DNA of 21,848 nt. Source: Gammaproteobacteria bacterium. GTDB lineage: Bacteria > Pseudomonadota > Gammaproteobacteria > Steroidobacterales > BM003. How positions within the stretch are numbered: the stretch's first letter is position 1; each line of letters opens with the position of its first letter. Both the position numbers and the translations under genes were made by a program. The stretch lies in the NCBI GenBank assembly GCA_026193125.1, contig JAPHSC010000093.1, positions 1 through 21,848 on the forward strand, read 5' to 3'. Positions 1-8,141 of the stretch are shown one piece after another. The notes under the pieces are model-generated. The model was given only the letters and a program-made list of their open reading frames with translations, searched no databases and had not been told where the DNA came from.

Positions 1-521
1 ACCGAGTAGCCGGAATGTTCAATCGCGATGTTGCGAATCAATTCCATCAGCGTAACGGTCTTGCCTACACCGGCACCCCCGAACAGACCGATCTTGCCAC
101 CCTTGGAGATGGGCATGATCAGGTCAATGACCTTGATACCGGTTTCCAGGATTTCCATGGCGCCGGCCTGGTCTTCGTAGGCCGGAGCGGGACGGTGAAT
201 CGGCATGCGTTCTTCGGTCGCGATCGGACCAGCCTCATCGATGGGCTCACCCAGCACGTCCATGATACGACCCAGTGTGCCAAGACCAACCGGCACCTGG
301 ATGGGTTCGCCGGTGTTGCGCACACTCTGGCCGCGCTTGAGGCCTTCGGAGGCGCCCATGGCGATGGCACGAACAACCCCGTCACCCAGCTGCTGCTGCA
401 CTTCCAGGGTCAGGTTGGTTTCTTCCAGCACCAGTGCATCGTAGATCTTCGGAATCGCGTCACGCGGAAATTCCACGTCTACAACCGCGCCGATAATCTG
501 AACCGTTTTTCCCAAGCTCAT
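1..521 (-). CDS. atpD: F-type ATP synthase beta subunit, partial (C-terminal part lies beyond the window)
   Basis: Catalytic beta subunit of the F1 sector, which makes ATP from ADP and phosphate on the cytoplasmic face of the inner membrane. Only the first 173 residues are present because the gene runs off the left edge; the family is usually about 460 residues. Translation from the ATG at 521 starts MSLGKTVQIIGAVVDVEF, the conserved beta-barrel start. A Walker A loop, GGAGVGKT, sits at about residues 148-155 and is followed by the family-typical ELIRNIAIEHSGYS. A GAGG Shine-Dalgarno lies about 8 nt before the start. It is the last gene visible in the atp operon, 42 bp after atpG, and atpC would be expected outside the window. 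The identity is clear. Confidence 0.97.
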   Translation of the reverse strand, partial: MSLGKTVQIIGAVVDVEFPRDAIPKIYDALVLEETNLTLEVQQQLGDGVVRAIAMGASEGLKRGQSVRNTGEPIQVPVGLGTLGRIMDVLGEPIDEAGPIATEERMPIHRPAPAYEDQAGAMEILETGIKVIDLIMPISKGGKIGLFGGAGVGKTVTLMELIRNIAIEHSGYS

Positions 522-563
522 GCCTATATCCTCAATACTTTGACGTTGCAATGCGCTCGGTCC

Positions 564-1427
564 CTAGACCGCTGCCGCACCACTCACAATTTCCGAAAGT
601 TCCTGCGTAATCGATGCCTGGCGGGCCTTGTTGTAGATCAACTGCAAATTGTCGATCAGCTCGCCGGCATTGTCTGTGGCCGCCTTCATCGCCACCATAC
701 GAGCCGCCTGTTCGCAGGCAATATTGTCCAACACTCCGCGGTAGACCTGGCTTTCCGTGTAACGGTTCAGCAGGTCGCCCAGCAATTCAGCCGCACTTGG
801 CTCGTAAATATAGTCCCAGTGTGACTGCAATTCGTCCCGGTCCATAGCCTCCACCGGTAACAACTGGTTAATGGTGGGCTCCTGACTCATGGTGCTGACA
901 AACACGTTATGCAACAGGTACACCGCATCCAGTTCACCGGCGGCATATGCGTCCAGCAACAGCTTCACGCTACCGATCAGGTCGGTAACGCGGGGCGTAT
1001 CTCCCAGGTGCGAGATCTGCGACACAATAGGCGCGCCAAACCGGCGAAAGAACGTAACCGCCTTGGTACCGATCAGGGACAGGTCAATTTCTGCGCCTGC
1101 CTGTTTCATTTCCTGCATGTGACCCAGTGCAAGCTTGAACAGGTTACTGTTCAAGCCACCGCACAGACCACGGTCGGTAGAAACAATCAGGTAGCCGACC
1201 CGGCGAATTTCCTTACGCCCCACCAGCAGTGGATGCTGGAAATCGGGGTTCGCCTGGGCAAGATGACCAATCACGTGCTGTATGCGTTCCGCATAGGGAC
1301 GCGATGACGCCATGCGATCCTGGGCCTTTCGCATCTTGCTGGCAGCCACCATTTCCATGGCCTTGGTGATCTTCTGAGTATTCTTGATACTCTTGATCTT
1401 GCCGCGGATTTCTTTTGCGCCGGACAT
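564..1427 (-). CDS. atpG: F-type ATP synthase gamma subunit
   Basis: Central stalk subunit that rotates inside the alpha3beta3 hexamer and couples proton flow to catalysis. The 287-residue product has the normal family length. Its N-terminus, MSGAKEIRGKIKSIKNTQKI followed by TKAMEMVAASKMRKAQ, is the highly conserved coiled-coil helix. The C-terminal helix contains AARMVAMKAATDNAGELI, also typical. The ATG at 1427 is chosen because the conserved N-terminus begins there. The gene lies 25 bp after atpA and 42 bp before atpD, in the standard operon order. Nothing about it is unusual. Confidence 0.98.
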   Translation of the reverse strand: MSGAKEIRGKIKSIKNTQKITKAMEMVAASKMRKAQDRMASSRPYAERIQHVIGHLAQANPDFQHPLLVGRKEIRRVGYLIVSTDRGLCGGLNSNLFKLALGHMQEMKQAGAEIDLSLIGTKAVTFFRRFGAPIVSQISHLGDTPRVTDLIGSVKLLLDAYAAGELDAVYLLHNVFVSTMSQEPTINQLLPVEAMDRDELQSHWDYIYEPSAAELLGDLLNRYTESQVYRGVLDNIACEQAARMVAMKAATDNAGELIDNLQLIYNKARQASITQELSEIVSGAAAV

Positions 1428-1452
1428 CTACATTCGCTCCTAAACGGGTCCC

Positions 1453-2994
1453 TTAGTAGGCCCCGGTGGCCTGGAACTCTTCAGCAACCTTGCGCAGGCC
1501 TGCTGCAATCTCGTCGTTCCAGTTGCCCGTGCTGTTAATCTGCTCGAGCAAGGCACCATGGGCGGCACGCATGTGTGCGTGCAATCCTGCTTCAAAGTCC
1601 ACAATTTTCTTGACCGGAACCGCGTCCAGGAAGCCTTCGTTCACCGCAAACAGCGACATTGCCATTTCGCCGATGGACAGGGGCGAATACTGCTTCTGCT
1701 TCATCAGCTCGGTGACGCGCTGGCCGCGCTCAAGCTGCTTGCGCGTGGTTTCGTCAAGGTCTGAGGCAAACTGGGCAAACGCGGCCAGTTCCCGATACTG
1801 GGCCAATGCCATACGCACACCGCCACCCAGCTTTTTAATGATCTTGGTCTGGGCGGCACCGCCCACGCGCGACACTGACAGACCGGCGTTGATAGCCGGA
1901 CGGATGCCTGCGTTGAACAGATCGGTTTCCAGGAAGATCTGGCCATCGGTGATGGAAATCACGTTGGTCGGCACGAAGGCCGACACGTCACCCGCCTGGG
2001 TCTCAATAATGGGCATGGCAGTCAATGAACCAGTCTTGCCCTTGACCTTGCCGCCAGTCGCCCGTTCCACCCATTCAACGTTCACGCGCGCAGAGCGCTC
2101 CAGCAAACGTGAATGCAGGTAGAACACATCACCGGGGTAGGCTTCACGTCCCGGCGGACGGCGCAGCAACAGCGAGACCTGGCGATAGGCCCAGGCCTGC
2201 TTGGTCAGGTCATCGTAAATGATCAGGGCGTCTTCACCCTTGTCACGGAAGTACTCGCCCATGGCGCAACCGGAATAGGGGGCGATGTACTGCATGGCAG
2301 CAGACTCTGCGGCGCCCGCCGCAACCACAATGGTGTGCTCCATTGCGCCGTGCTCTTCAAGCTTGCGCACCACGTTGGCGATGGACGAGTTCTTCTGTCC
2401 CACGGCTACGTAGATGCACTTAACACCGGTGCCCTTCTGATTAATGATGGTATCGATGGCCACCGCGGTCTTGCCGGTCTGGCGGTCACCAATGATCAGC
2501 TCGCGCTGACCGCGTCCGATCGGCACCATAGCGTCAATAGCTTTCAGACCGGTTTGCACCGGCTCATCCACTGACTTGCGCCAGATCACGCCCGGGGCGA
2601 CTTTTTCGATCGGCTGCATAGACTTGGCAACAATCGGGCCCTTGCCGTCAATCGGCAGACCCAGTGAGTCAACCACGCGGCCAAGCAGTTCCTCGCCTAC
2701 CGGCACTTCCAGAATACGACCGGTGGTTTTAACCGTATCGCCTTCAGAGATATGCTTGTAATCACCCAGTACCACCGCGCCGACAGAATCTTGCTCAAGA
2801 TTCAAGGCCAGGCCAAAGGTGTTGCCCGGGAACTCAAGCATTTCGCCGTAGGCGACATTGCTCAAACCGTAAATCCGGACAATACCGTCGGTGAGGCTAA
2901 CCACTGTACCCACATCGCGAGCTTCGGCATGTGCCTCGAAGTTCTTGATGCGATCTTTGATCAGCTCGCTAATTTCGGAAGCCTTGACAGACAT
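1453..2994 (-). CDS. atpA: F-type ATP synthase alpha subunit
   Basis: Non-catalytic nucleotide-binding subunit of F1. The product is 513 residues, the same length class as the Escherichia coli protein. The Walker A motif GDRQTGKT is at residues 169-176. The N-terminal MSVKASEISELIKDRI and the segment RRPPGREAYPGDVFYLHSRL are family hallmarks. The start at 2994 matches this N-terminus and has an AAGAGGAAA purine stretch upstream. It follows atpH by 42 bp and precedes atpG by 25 bp. Confidence 0.99.
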   Translation of the reverse strand: MSVKASEISELIKDRIKNFEAHAEARDVGTVVSLTDGIVRIYGLSNVAYGEMLEFPGNTFGLALNLEQDSVGAVVLGDYKHISEGDTVKTTGRILEVPVGEELLGRVVDSLGLPIDGKGPIVAKSMQPIEKVAPGVIWRKSVDEPVQTGLKAIDAMVPIGRGQRELIIGDRQTGKTAVAIDTIINQKGTGVKCIYVAVGQKNSSIANVVRKLEEHGAMEHTIVVAAGAAESAAMQYIAPYSGCAMGEYFRDKGEDALIIYDDLTKQAWAYRQVSLLLRRPPGREAYPGDVFYLHSRLLERSARVNVEWVERATGGKVKGKTGSLTAMPIIETQAGDVSAFVPTNVISITDGQIFLETDLFNAGIRPAINAGLSVSRVGGAAQTKIIKKLGGGVRMALAQYRELAAFAQFASDLDETTRKQLERGQRVTELMKQKQYSPLSIGEMAMSLFAVNEGFLDAVPVKKIVDFEAGLHAHMRAAHGALLEQINSTGNWNDEIAAGLRKVAEEFQATGAY

Positions 2995-3036
2995 CTCATT
3001 TTCCTCTTGATCGGTGTGCGCCGGGCAGCCGCCGCA

Positions 3037-3570
3037 TCACGACATAATTGACTGCGTCAGTTGACTGAGCCGGGTACGTACGGAGCCGTCAATGACCAGG
3101 TCACCAGCCTTGACTACCGCGCCACCCAACAGGGATTCGTCCAGAGTCACGTGCAAACGCACGCTGCGTCCGAGTCGTTTCTGCAACGCCTCAGCAAGAC
3201 GCTTTTGCTGCGCTGTATCCAGCTCGGCAGCCGCGGTGACTTCCACATCTATAGTCTTCTCTTCTTCAGAGCGATAGATCTCAAATTGCGCGGCGATCTG
3301 GACCAGCGTCGACAGCCTGCGTCCTTCCGCAAGCAAGCGGACGAAGTTGACCATCGGCCCATCGGGCAGACTGCATGCAGCGACGATAATCTCGCTGATC
3401 TGAGCCGGGTTAATGCCCGGATCGTTCAGCAAGGGCTTGAGCATTTCGTTCTCAGCGGTCACCGCCATATCTGCAAGCGCAACAGACCATTCGGCCAGCT
3501 GACCCGCATCCCTGGCCAACTCGAAAGCGGCCCGGGCATATGGTCTTGCAAGTGTTACGTTTTCAGCCAT
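3037..3570 (-). CDS. atpH: F-type ATP synthase delta subunit
   Basis: Peripheral stalk subunit joining the b dimer to the top of F1. The product has 177 residues, normal for the bacterial delta (OSCP-like) family. The N-terminus MAENVTLARPYARAAFELA is typical, as is the C-terminal pattern of a glycine-rich LLGGAVVKAGDLVIDGSVR followed by RLSQL. The ATG at 3570 gives the expected N-terminus. It lies 18 bp after atpF and 42 bp before atpA, which fits co-translation within the operon. Confidence 0.97.
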   Translation of the reverse strand: MAENVTLARPYARAAFELARDAGQLAEWSVALADMAVTAENEMLKPLLNDPGINPAQISEIIVAACSLPDGPMVNFVRLLAEGRRLSTLVQIAAQFEIYRSEEEKTIDVEVTAAAELDTAQQKRLAEALQKRLGRSVRLHVTLDESLLGGAVVKAGDLVIDGSVRTRLSQLTQSIMS

Positions 3571-3588
3571 GACTGCTCTCCCGACGCA

Positions 3589-4062
3589 CTATATTTGCGC
3601 CGTCAGCTCGTCCATCAGCTCAGCATGGGCGGCAGCGTTAATTTCGCGTTTCAGAATACGACCTGCACCCGCGACGGCAATGCCGGCCACTTCTGACCGC
3701 AGTGCTTCACGGGCGTGAGCCACTTCTCGCTCGATTTCAGCCTGGGCTGCAGCCACCAGGCGTTCGCCCTCGGTACGTGCATTAGCCTTGGCTTCCTCTA
3801 CGATTTCGCTGCCACGCTTGCTGGCCTGGTCAACGATACTCGCTGCCTGCTTGCGCGCTTCCTTCATCACTTCCCCGACCTGGACATCGGCTTGCTCAAG
3901 TTCGCGCCGACCGCGCTCGGCGGCAGCCAGGCCATCGGCGATTTTCTGCCGACGTTCGTCCATGGCTTGTATGACAGGCGGCCAGACGAATTTCTTGGTA
4001 AACCAGACGAATACCAGAAAAGTGATGATTTGCCCTAAAAGGGTTCCACCATTCAGTCCCAC
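3589..4062 (-). CDS. atpF: F-type ATP synthase b subunit (GTG start)
   Basis: Membrane-anchored peripheral stalk subunit of Fo. The 157-residue product has one N-terminal transmembrane helix (about residues 7-25, rich in Leu, Phe, Ile and Val). A long charged, coiled-coil-prone segment rich in Ala, Glu, Arg and Lys follows. The sequence KKFVWPPVIQAMDERRQKIA is characteristic. The start is GTG at 4062, preceded by GGGGA about 7 nt upstream. The nearby upstream ATG at 4070 is out of frame and followed at once by TAG, so GTG is preferred. The 61-bp gap to atpE is the widest among the atp genes in the window. Confidence 0.96.
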   Translation of the reverse strand: MGLNGGTLLGQIITFLVFVWFTKKFVWPPVIQAMDERRQKIADGLAAAERGRRELEQADVQVGEVMKEARKQAASIVDQASKRGSEIVEEAKANARTEGERLVAAAQAEIEREVAHAREALRSEVAGIAVAGAGRILKREINAAAHAELMDELTAQI

Positions 4063-4123
4063 GGCTACATCCCCGCTAGATGTGTTTGCATGTTCGGTTC
4101 AAACTGCTTGCGCAATGGATGCC

Positions 4124-4390
4124 TTAGCTACCCAGAGCGGCCAACAGAGGGTTGCCGAACATCAGCAGGGCGGCAAAGGCCACGCCGATAATCGACAGCG
4201 CGTCAAGCAGACCGGCAACGATGAACATCTTGGTCTGCAGCATCGGGGCCATCTCTGGCTGACGGGCTGAGCCCTCGAGGAACTTGCCACCAAGCAGACC
4301 GAAACCGACACCGGTTCCAAGTGCTGCGAAGGCGAAGATCAGACCAATCGCAATTGCGGTGTTCGCCTGAATCTGGGCAATAGCTTCCAT
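4124..4390 (-). CDS. atpE: F-type ATP synthase c subunit (rotor ring proteolipid)
   Basis: Rotor ring subunit that carries protons through Fo. The 88-residue product is a two-helix hairpin. The glycine-rich first helix contains FAALGTGVGFGLLGG. The polar loop has the conserved RQPE at residues 43-46. The second helix carries the essential carboxylate Asp63 in GLLDALSIIG. The ring-binding region resembles proton-coupled rather than sodium-coupled c subunits, as I see no extra Glu/Gln/Ser sodium signature, but this is inference. The start at 4390 has a strong GGGAG Shine-Dalgarno 8 nt upstream, as expected for the most heavily translated atp gene. Confidence 0.98.
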   Translation of the reverse strand: MEAIAQIQANTAIAIGLIFAFAALGTGVGFGLLGGKFLEGSARQPEMAPMLQTKMFIVAGLLDALSIIGVAFAALLMFGNPLLAALGS

Positions 4391-4430
4391 TATGTCGTCT
4401 CCCTAAAAGAGGTGTTGTTAGAAAATAAAA

Positions 4431-5204
4431 TCAGTGTTCTTCGTACGCCAGACTCAGATACACGATCGTCAAGGTCATGAAAATGAAGGCCTGGAGAGGA
4501 ATAACAAGGATATGGAAGATCGCCCAGGCCGAACCGGGGAGCCATTGAGCCCACCAGGGCAGCATGGCGATCAGAATAAAAAGCATTTCAGCGGCGTAGA
4601 GGTTGCCAAACAGTCGCAGCGCAAGCGATACCGGCTTGGCGACCAGTTCAACCACATTCAGGATGATGTTGAATGGCACCAGCAACGGGAATGAGCCGAA
4701 CGGATGGAACAGCAATTCCTTAACGAAGCCTTTAACACCCTTGCCCTTGATGCTGTAAATAATAATCAGCGCCAGCACCGACAGCGACAGACCGAAGGTA
4801 GCGTTCATGTCGGCCGAGGGCACGATACGCTGATAGTGGATGCCTACGGTGCTTGCCAGCCAGGGCAGCAAATCCACCGGGATCAAATCCAGCATATTCC
4901 AGAGCAGTACCCAGAAAAATACGGTCAGGGCGAGGGGGGCAACAAAACCTTTCGGTCCGTGAAAGCCCTCGGAGACCGACTTGTCGACGAAATCGACCAG
5001 AATCTCGACGAAATTCTGCAATTTGCCCGGTTCCCCGGCAGTTGCCCTGCGGGCGCCGAAGTAGAACAGGGACAAGAATATGATTCCCGTGACCCATGAC
5101 CAGAACAGGGTGTCCACGTGGAATGTCCAGAAGCCTTCGCCCGCTGTAAGGTGCTGAAGGTGGTGAGTGACGTATTCTGTGGGCGACTGGGATGCGCTTG
5201 CCAT
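4431..5204 (-). CDS. atpB: F-type ATP synthase a subunit
   Basis: Stator subunit of Fo that forms the proton half-channels against the c ring. The product is 257 residues with several hydrophobic helices. The essential arginine is Arg197, in the conserved context LALRLFGNLYAAEM, and the C-terminal helix contains PLQAFIFMTLTIVYL. The ATG at 5204 begins only 3 bp after the atpI stop, which suggests translational coupling. It is 40 bp upstream of atpE. Confidence 0.98.
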   Translation of the reverse strand: MASASQSPTEYVTHHLQHLTAGEGFWTFHVDTLFWSWVTGIIFLSLFYFGARRATAGEPGKLQNFVEILVDFVDKSVSEGFHGPKGFVAPLALTVFFWVLLWNMLDLIPVDLLPWLASTVGIHYQRIVPSADMNATFGLSLSVLALIIIYSIKGKGVKGFVKELLFHPFGSFPLLVPFNIILNVVELVAKPVSLALRLFGNLYAAEMLFILIAMLPWWAQWLPGSAWAIFHILVIPLQAFIFMTLTIVYLSLAYEEH

Positions 5205-5207
5205 GTC

Positions 5208-5600
5208 CTACCTACCGAAACCTGCTGGATCCAACCGAGTAAAAATCAATGCAAACAAGTACACCGCCAATGACGCGATGAACGTGCTTATCAGCGGGAG
5301 AAACAAGTGGGCCAGGTACTTGGCCGCCAGCGAAAACAACACTGCCGCCAGTACCAGCTTCAAGGCTTCCGCTCTGAAGAACGCGGAAACCGCTCCCCGC
5401 GGATCCACTTTGGCGTCCACGGAAAACATCTTGATTGCGAAATACAGGCTCAATAGAACGCTGATTCCGCCCCCCAATGCCGACCCCATTCCCGCCTGGA
5501 CTGTGGACAACATGGTCCAGAGGCCGGCACAAACCAGGGTCACAACCGCCTGCCAGACAATGATCTTCCCGGGCGTTGTTTTGGCCGGAAGCCCCATCAT
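5208..5600 (-). CDS. atpI: ATP synthase assembly protein AtpI
   Basis: Small membrane protein encoded first in many atp operons; known family members assist c-ring assembly or cation supply. From the ATG at 5600 the product is 130 residues with about four hydrophobic segments (around residues 12-30, 38-55, 75-95 and 98-118), the usual AtpI architecture. The open frame continues upstream into parB, but there the translation loses hydrophobic character, and a good promoter lies between. I therefore place the start at 5600; a second in-frame ATG follows directly. The Shine-Dalgarno is weak (AGG about 8 nt upstream). The stop is 3 bp from atpB. Sequence conservation in this family is low, so the name rests on topology and position. 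Confidence 0.88.
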   Translation of the reverse strand: MMGLPAKTTPGKIIVWQAVVTLVCAGLWTMLSTVQAGMGSALGGGISVLLSLYFAIKMFSVDAKVDPRGAVSAFFRAEALKLVLAAVLFSLAAKYLAHLFLPLISTFIASLAVYLFALIFTRLDPAGFGR

Positions 5601-5617
5601 CGGAAATGCCTGTTGCT

Positions 5618-5652
5618 GAAAGCCGCGGAAGTATAAAGGTTGAGCGGCTTTC
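5618..5652. repeat. Perfect 9-bp inverted repeat surrounding the atp -10 box
   Basis: GAAAGCCGC at 5618-5626 and GCGGCTTTC at 5644-5652 are exact reverse complements separated by 17 bp. The -10 box lies in the spacer. One arm fills the region just after the -35 box and the other covers the transcript start. This placement suits a repressor operator. No T-run follows, so a terminator is unlikely. Confidence 0.6.
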
Positions 5653-5658
5653 CCGCAA
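5630..5658 (-). promoter_or_regulatory. Putative sigma-70 promoter of the atp operon
   Basis: On the minus strand a -35 box TTGCGG (5653-5658) and a -10 box TATACT (5630-5635, five of six to consensus) are separated by exactly 17 bp. The predicted transcript start lies near 5623, giving a leader of about 23 nt before atpI. Position and spacing fit the main atp promoter. It sits in the 121-bp gap between parB and atpI. Confidence 0.65.
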
Positions 5659-5721
5659 CGCAAAACCCCGAAAAAACACCGTAATTCTGGCCGTATTTGC
5701 CGCAACGCGGCTTCCCGCCTG

Positions 5722-6600
5722 CTAGCGTATATGGCCCAGAATACCCTCAAGCTCATCCAGGCTGTTATAGGCAATAACCAGCTTGCCCTTGCCACCTGCG
5801 GAACTTTGAATCTGGACCCTGGCGCCCAGTTTGTCCCCCAGTTCTCCCTCCAGGGCACGTATATCCGGATCCACGGCCGGCTTGGCCGGTTTGCCAGCCT
5901 TCGGCTTCAGCAAGCCCCTGACCATGGCCTCGGTCTCGCGCACGGACAGTCCCCGCCTGGCTACGACAGCGGCGACCTCGACCTGCTGTTGTGCGGTAGG
6001 CAGACCCAACAGGGCCCGGGCATGGCCCATCTCCAGTTTTCGCTCCTGCATCAGATCCTTCACTTCATCGGCAAGCTCCAGCAGGCGCAAGAGGTTACTG
6101 ACCGCAGCGCGCGAGCGACCAACGGCCTCAGCGGCCTGCTGGTGGGTCATATCGAACTCGGTAATCAGTCGTGTCAGCGCTGCGGCCTCTTCCAGGGGAT
6201 TAAGATTTTCGCGCTGAATATTCTCGATTAGCGCCATCGCCACGGCGGCCGAATCGTCGACCTGCCTTATGACTGCCGGTATCTCCTGCAAACCCGCCAA
6301 CTGGGCCGCCCGCCAACGCCGCTCACCGGCAATGATTTCATAGCGGCGGGGCTGGCCCGCCCCGGACGCGAGCGGGCGCACAACTATCGGCTGAACCACG
6401 CCCTGGGCACGAATGGAATCGGCCAGATCCTGCAGGGTTTCAGTCCGCATATCGTGTCGGGGCTGATACTGGCCACGTTGGAGCAAGTCGATTGCCAGGA
6501 AACGCAAGTCGCCGCCTTCGGCCGATTCCTTGTTGTCCCTGGGGCTGGTTCCAAGCAGGGCATCTAGCCCACGCCCGAGTGTTTTGCGTTTTCCCGCCAT
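5722..6600 (-). CDS. parB: Chromosome-partitioning protein ParB
   Basis: CTP-dependent DNA clamp that loads at parS sites and drives origin segregation with ParA. The product is 292 residues. It begins with a conserved KRKTLGRGLDALLG peptide that in this family interacts with ParA. The CTP-binding motif GERRWR is at about 92-97 and ENIQREN at 126-132. A helix-turn-helix (about 150-174) contains THQQAAEAVGRSRAAVSNLL. The C-terminal 40 residues resemble the dimerisation domain. It begins 39 bp after parA. The 121-bp gap downstream carries the atp promoter, so parB is probably the end of the rsmG-parA-parB unit. Confidence 0.97.
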   Translation of the reverse strand: MAGKRKTLGRGLDALLGTSPRDNKESAEGGDLRFLAIDLLQRGQYQPRHDMRTETLQDLADSIRAQGVVQPIVVRPLASGAGQPRRYEIIAGERRWRAAQLAGLQEIPAVIRQVDDSAAVAMALIENIQRENLNPLEEAAALTRLITEFDMTHQQAAEAVGRSRAAVSNLLRLLELADEVKDLMQERKLEMGHARALLGLPTAQQQVEVAAVVARRGLSVRETEAMVRGLLKPKAGKPAKPAVDPDIRALEGELGDKLGARVQIQSSAGGKGKLVIAYNSLDELEGILGHIR

Positions 6601-6639
6601 TGCTATCTCGATGTCTTTTGTCGGTGTCGTGGGATTCTA

Positions 6640-7428
6640 TCAGGCTGTTGCTGTACTCTGCGCTTCCTCCTGGCGACGGATTATTTCACCCGCCAGCGCC
6701 AGGTAGGCCAGGGCACCCCGGGAACCCTTGTCATGGTACAGGGCCGGCATACCAAAGCTGGGGGCCTCTGCCAGGCGCACGTTGCGCGGTATGACTGTTC
6801 GATAGACCTTCTCCCCAAAATGCATGATCAGCTGACCCGACACCTCGTTGGCCAGGTTATTACGGGGGTCAAACATAGTCCTGAGCAGCCCCATGAGTTC
6901 GATGCGCGGATTTACGGCGGCGCGAATCTGGTCGATGGTGCTGATCAGTGAAGACAAGCCCTCCAGGGCATAGTATTCGCACTGCATGGGTATTAGCACG
7001 CCGGTAGCCGCGGTCAACGCATTCACGGTAAGCATGTTGATGGATGGCGGGCAGTCAATCAGGATGTAGTCAAACTGGTCCTCCACCTCGGTCAAGGCCT
7101 TGCGCAGCCTCATTTCCCGGCCAATCTCGTTCAACAGCTGCACTTCAGCGGTGGTCAGGTCGGCGTTCCCGGGAATCAGCCAGAATCTGGCCTCATCAAG
7201 GTGAATCATTGCATCGCTGGCACTGGCATCGCCGAGCAGGATGTCGCAGGAGGTAAGGTCCAGCTCGCGCTTGTCCACACCACAACCCATGGTGGCATTA
7301 CCCTGGGGATCAAGATCAACCAGCAGGACACGGCGCCGGGTCGCCGCCAGAGAGGCCGCCAGGTTCACAGCGGTCGTGGTCTTGCCGACCCCGCCTTTCT
7401 GATTTGCTACCGCGATTATGTTGGCCAT
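6640..7428 (-). CDS. parA: Chromosome-partitioning ATPase ParA (Soj)
   Basis: Deviant Walker ATPase that binds DNA and positions the ParB-parS complex during chromosome segregation. The product is 262 residues. The deviant Walker A motif KGGVGKTT is at 11-18, with the signature lysine at position 11. A switch-like DLDPQGNAT follows near residue 40, and the Walker B region is YILIDCPPSI. It lacks the N-terminal helix-turn-helix of plasmid type Ia ParA proteins, which supports a chromosomal Soj-type enzyme. It lies 21 bp after rsmG and 39 bp before parB, the standard arrangement. Confidence 0.97.
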   Translation of the reverse strand: MANIIAVANQKGGVGKTTTAVNLAASLAATRRRVLLVDLDPQGNATMGCGVDKRELDLTSCDILLGDASASDAMIHLDEARFWLIPGNADLTTAEVQLLNEIGREMRLRKALTEVEDQFDYILIDCPPSINMLTVNALTAATGVLIPMQCEYYALEGLSSLISTIDQIRAAVNPRIELMGLLRTMFDPRNNLANEVSGQLIMHFGEKVYRTVIPRNVRLAEAPSFGMPALYHDKGSRGALAYLALAGEIIRRQEEAQSTATA

Positions 7429-7449
7429 CTTAAATGAGATCTCGTATTG

Positions 7450-8091
7450 CTAGCGCCTGGTGCAAACCACCAGGTGCCGGTCACCTTCTACCCCCGGCGC
7501 CTTAAGTGCCAGGATTTCATCCACCGTCCACCGATCATCCGATTTATTCAGTGCGGCCAGTTCGGTCTCAGGGTACTGACCCTTCATCGCCAACAGACGC
7601 CCCCCCGGACGCACCAGGTGGGCCGAAAGATCCATTAACAGACCCAGGGCACCGACCGCACGGCTGACCACGGTATCAAAGCCATGATCCGGGCGGTAGT
7701 TTTCCGCGCGGGACTGGACCACCTGGACCTTCTCCAGACCCAGGCGGCCGGCAATGTGACGGAGAAAGCGGCACTTCTTGGCCGAGGAATCCATCAGCCA
7801 AACCTCATAGTCTGGTCGCAATATGGCCAGTGGTACACCGGGCAGACCTGCACCGGTTCCCAGGTCCAGGATTCTTGGACCAAGCACATACGGGACCACC
7901 GTCAGGCTGTCCAGCAAGTGCAAAGGGACCATCTGGCTGGGTTCGCGTATCGCCGTCAGGTTATACGCACGACCCCATCGAACCATCTCCTGGATGTAAT
8001 CCAGCAGCTGATCACCCTGATTCGAAGCAAGTTCAATGCCAAGCTCGCGCGCACCCCTGACGATGCGGGACAACAGCTCATCATCGGTCAT
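7450..8091 (-). CDS. rsmG: 16S rRNA (guanine-527-N7) methyltransferase RsmG (GidB)
   Basis: SAM-dependent enzyme that methylates G527 in 16S rRNA; loss of it gives low-level streptomycin resistance in characterised species. The product has 213 residues, the normal length. The SAM-binding glycine loop LDLGTGAGLPG is at about 75-85. The family motifs YNLTAIR and HLLDSL lie upstream of it, and SRAVGAL and AMKGQYPETE downstream. The start at 8091 has GGGGG about 5 nt upstream. In related genomes this gene usually follows mnmG directly; here it follows prpD, with its own likely -10 element. Confidence 0.97.
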   Translation of the reverse strand: MTDDELLSRIVRGARELGIELASNQGDQLLDYIQEMVRWGRAYNLTAIREPSQMVPLHLLDSLTVVPYVLGPRILDLGTGAGLPGVPLAILRPDYEVWLMDSSAKKCRFLRHIAGRLGLEKVQVVQSRAENYRPDHGFDTVVSRAVGALGLLMDLSAHLVRPGGRLLAMKGQYPETELAALNKSDDRWTVDEILALKAPGVEGDRHLVVCTRR

Positions 8092-8111
8092 GTCTGCCCC
8101 CGCGGCCGCGG

Positions 8112-8117
8112 ATTATA
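8112..8117 (-). promoter_or_regulatory. Consensus -10 element upstream of rsmG
   Basis: A perfect TATAAT lies on the minus strand 20 bp before the rsmG start, predicting a leader of about 14 nt. I see no good -35 at 16-18 bp, since that space is occupied by the GC hairpin. It would need an activator or be weak. It would drive rsmG-parA-parB independently of prp. Confidence 0.45.
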
Positions 8118-8121
8118 GCGC

Positions 8122-8141
8122 GGGGCGCGCATTCGCGCCCC
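8122..8141 (-). terminator. GC-rich hairpin after prpD, without a U-tract
   Basis: GGGGCGCG (8122-8129) pairs perfectly with CGCGCCCC (8134-8141) around a 4-nt loop, just after the prpD stop. It is followed by GCGCTATAAT rather than a U-run. It may be an imperfect terminator, a 3' end stabiliser, or a DNA-level element next to the rsmG -10 box. Confidence 0.4.

Noticed and set aside
5108..5123. parS-like CACGTG-centred sequence inside atpB
   Set aside because: Only about 11 of 16 positions match the consensus and the flanking arms are not symmetric; it encodes conserved atpB residues.
5695..5713. GCCGC/GCGGC mini-hairpin after the parB stop as a rho-independent terminator
   Set aside because: The stem is 5 bp with a 3-nt loop and is followed by AAATACGG rather than a U-run.
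5601..5858. Longer version of atpI starting within parB
   Set aside because: The extra 86 residues lack hydrophobic or family character and would overlap both the promoter and the parB C-terminus.
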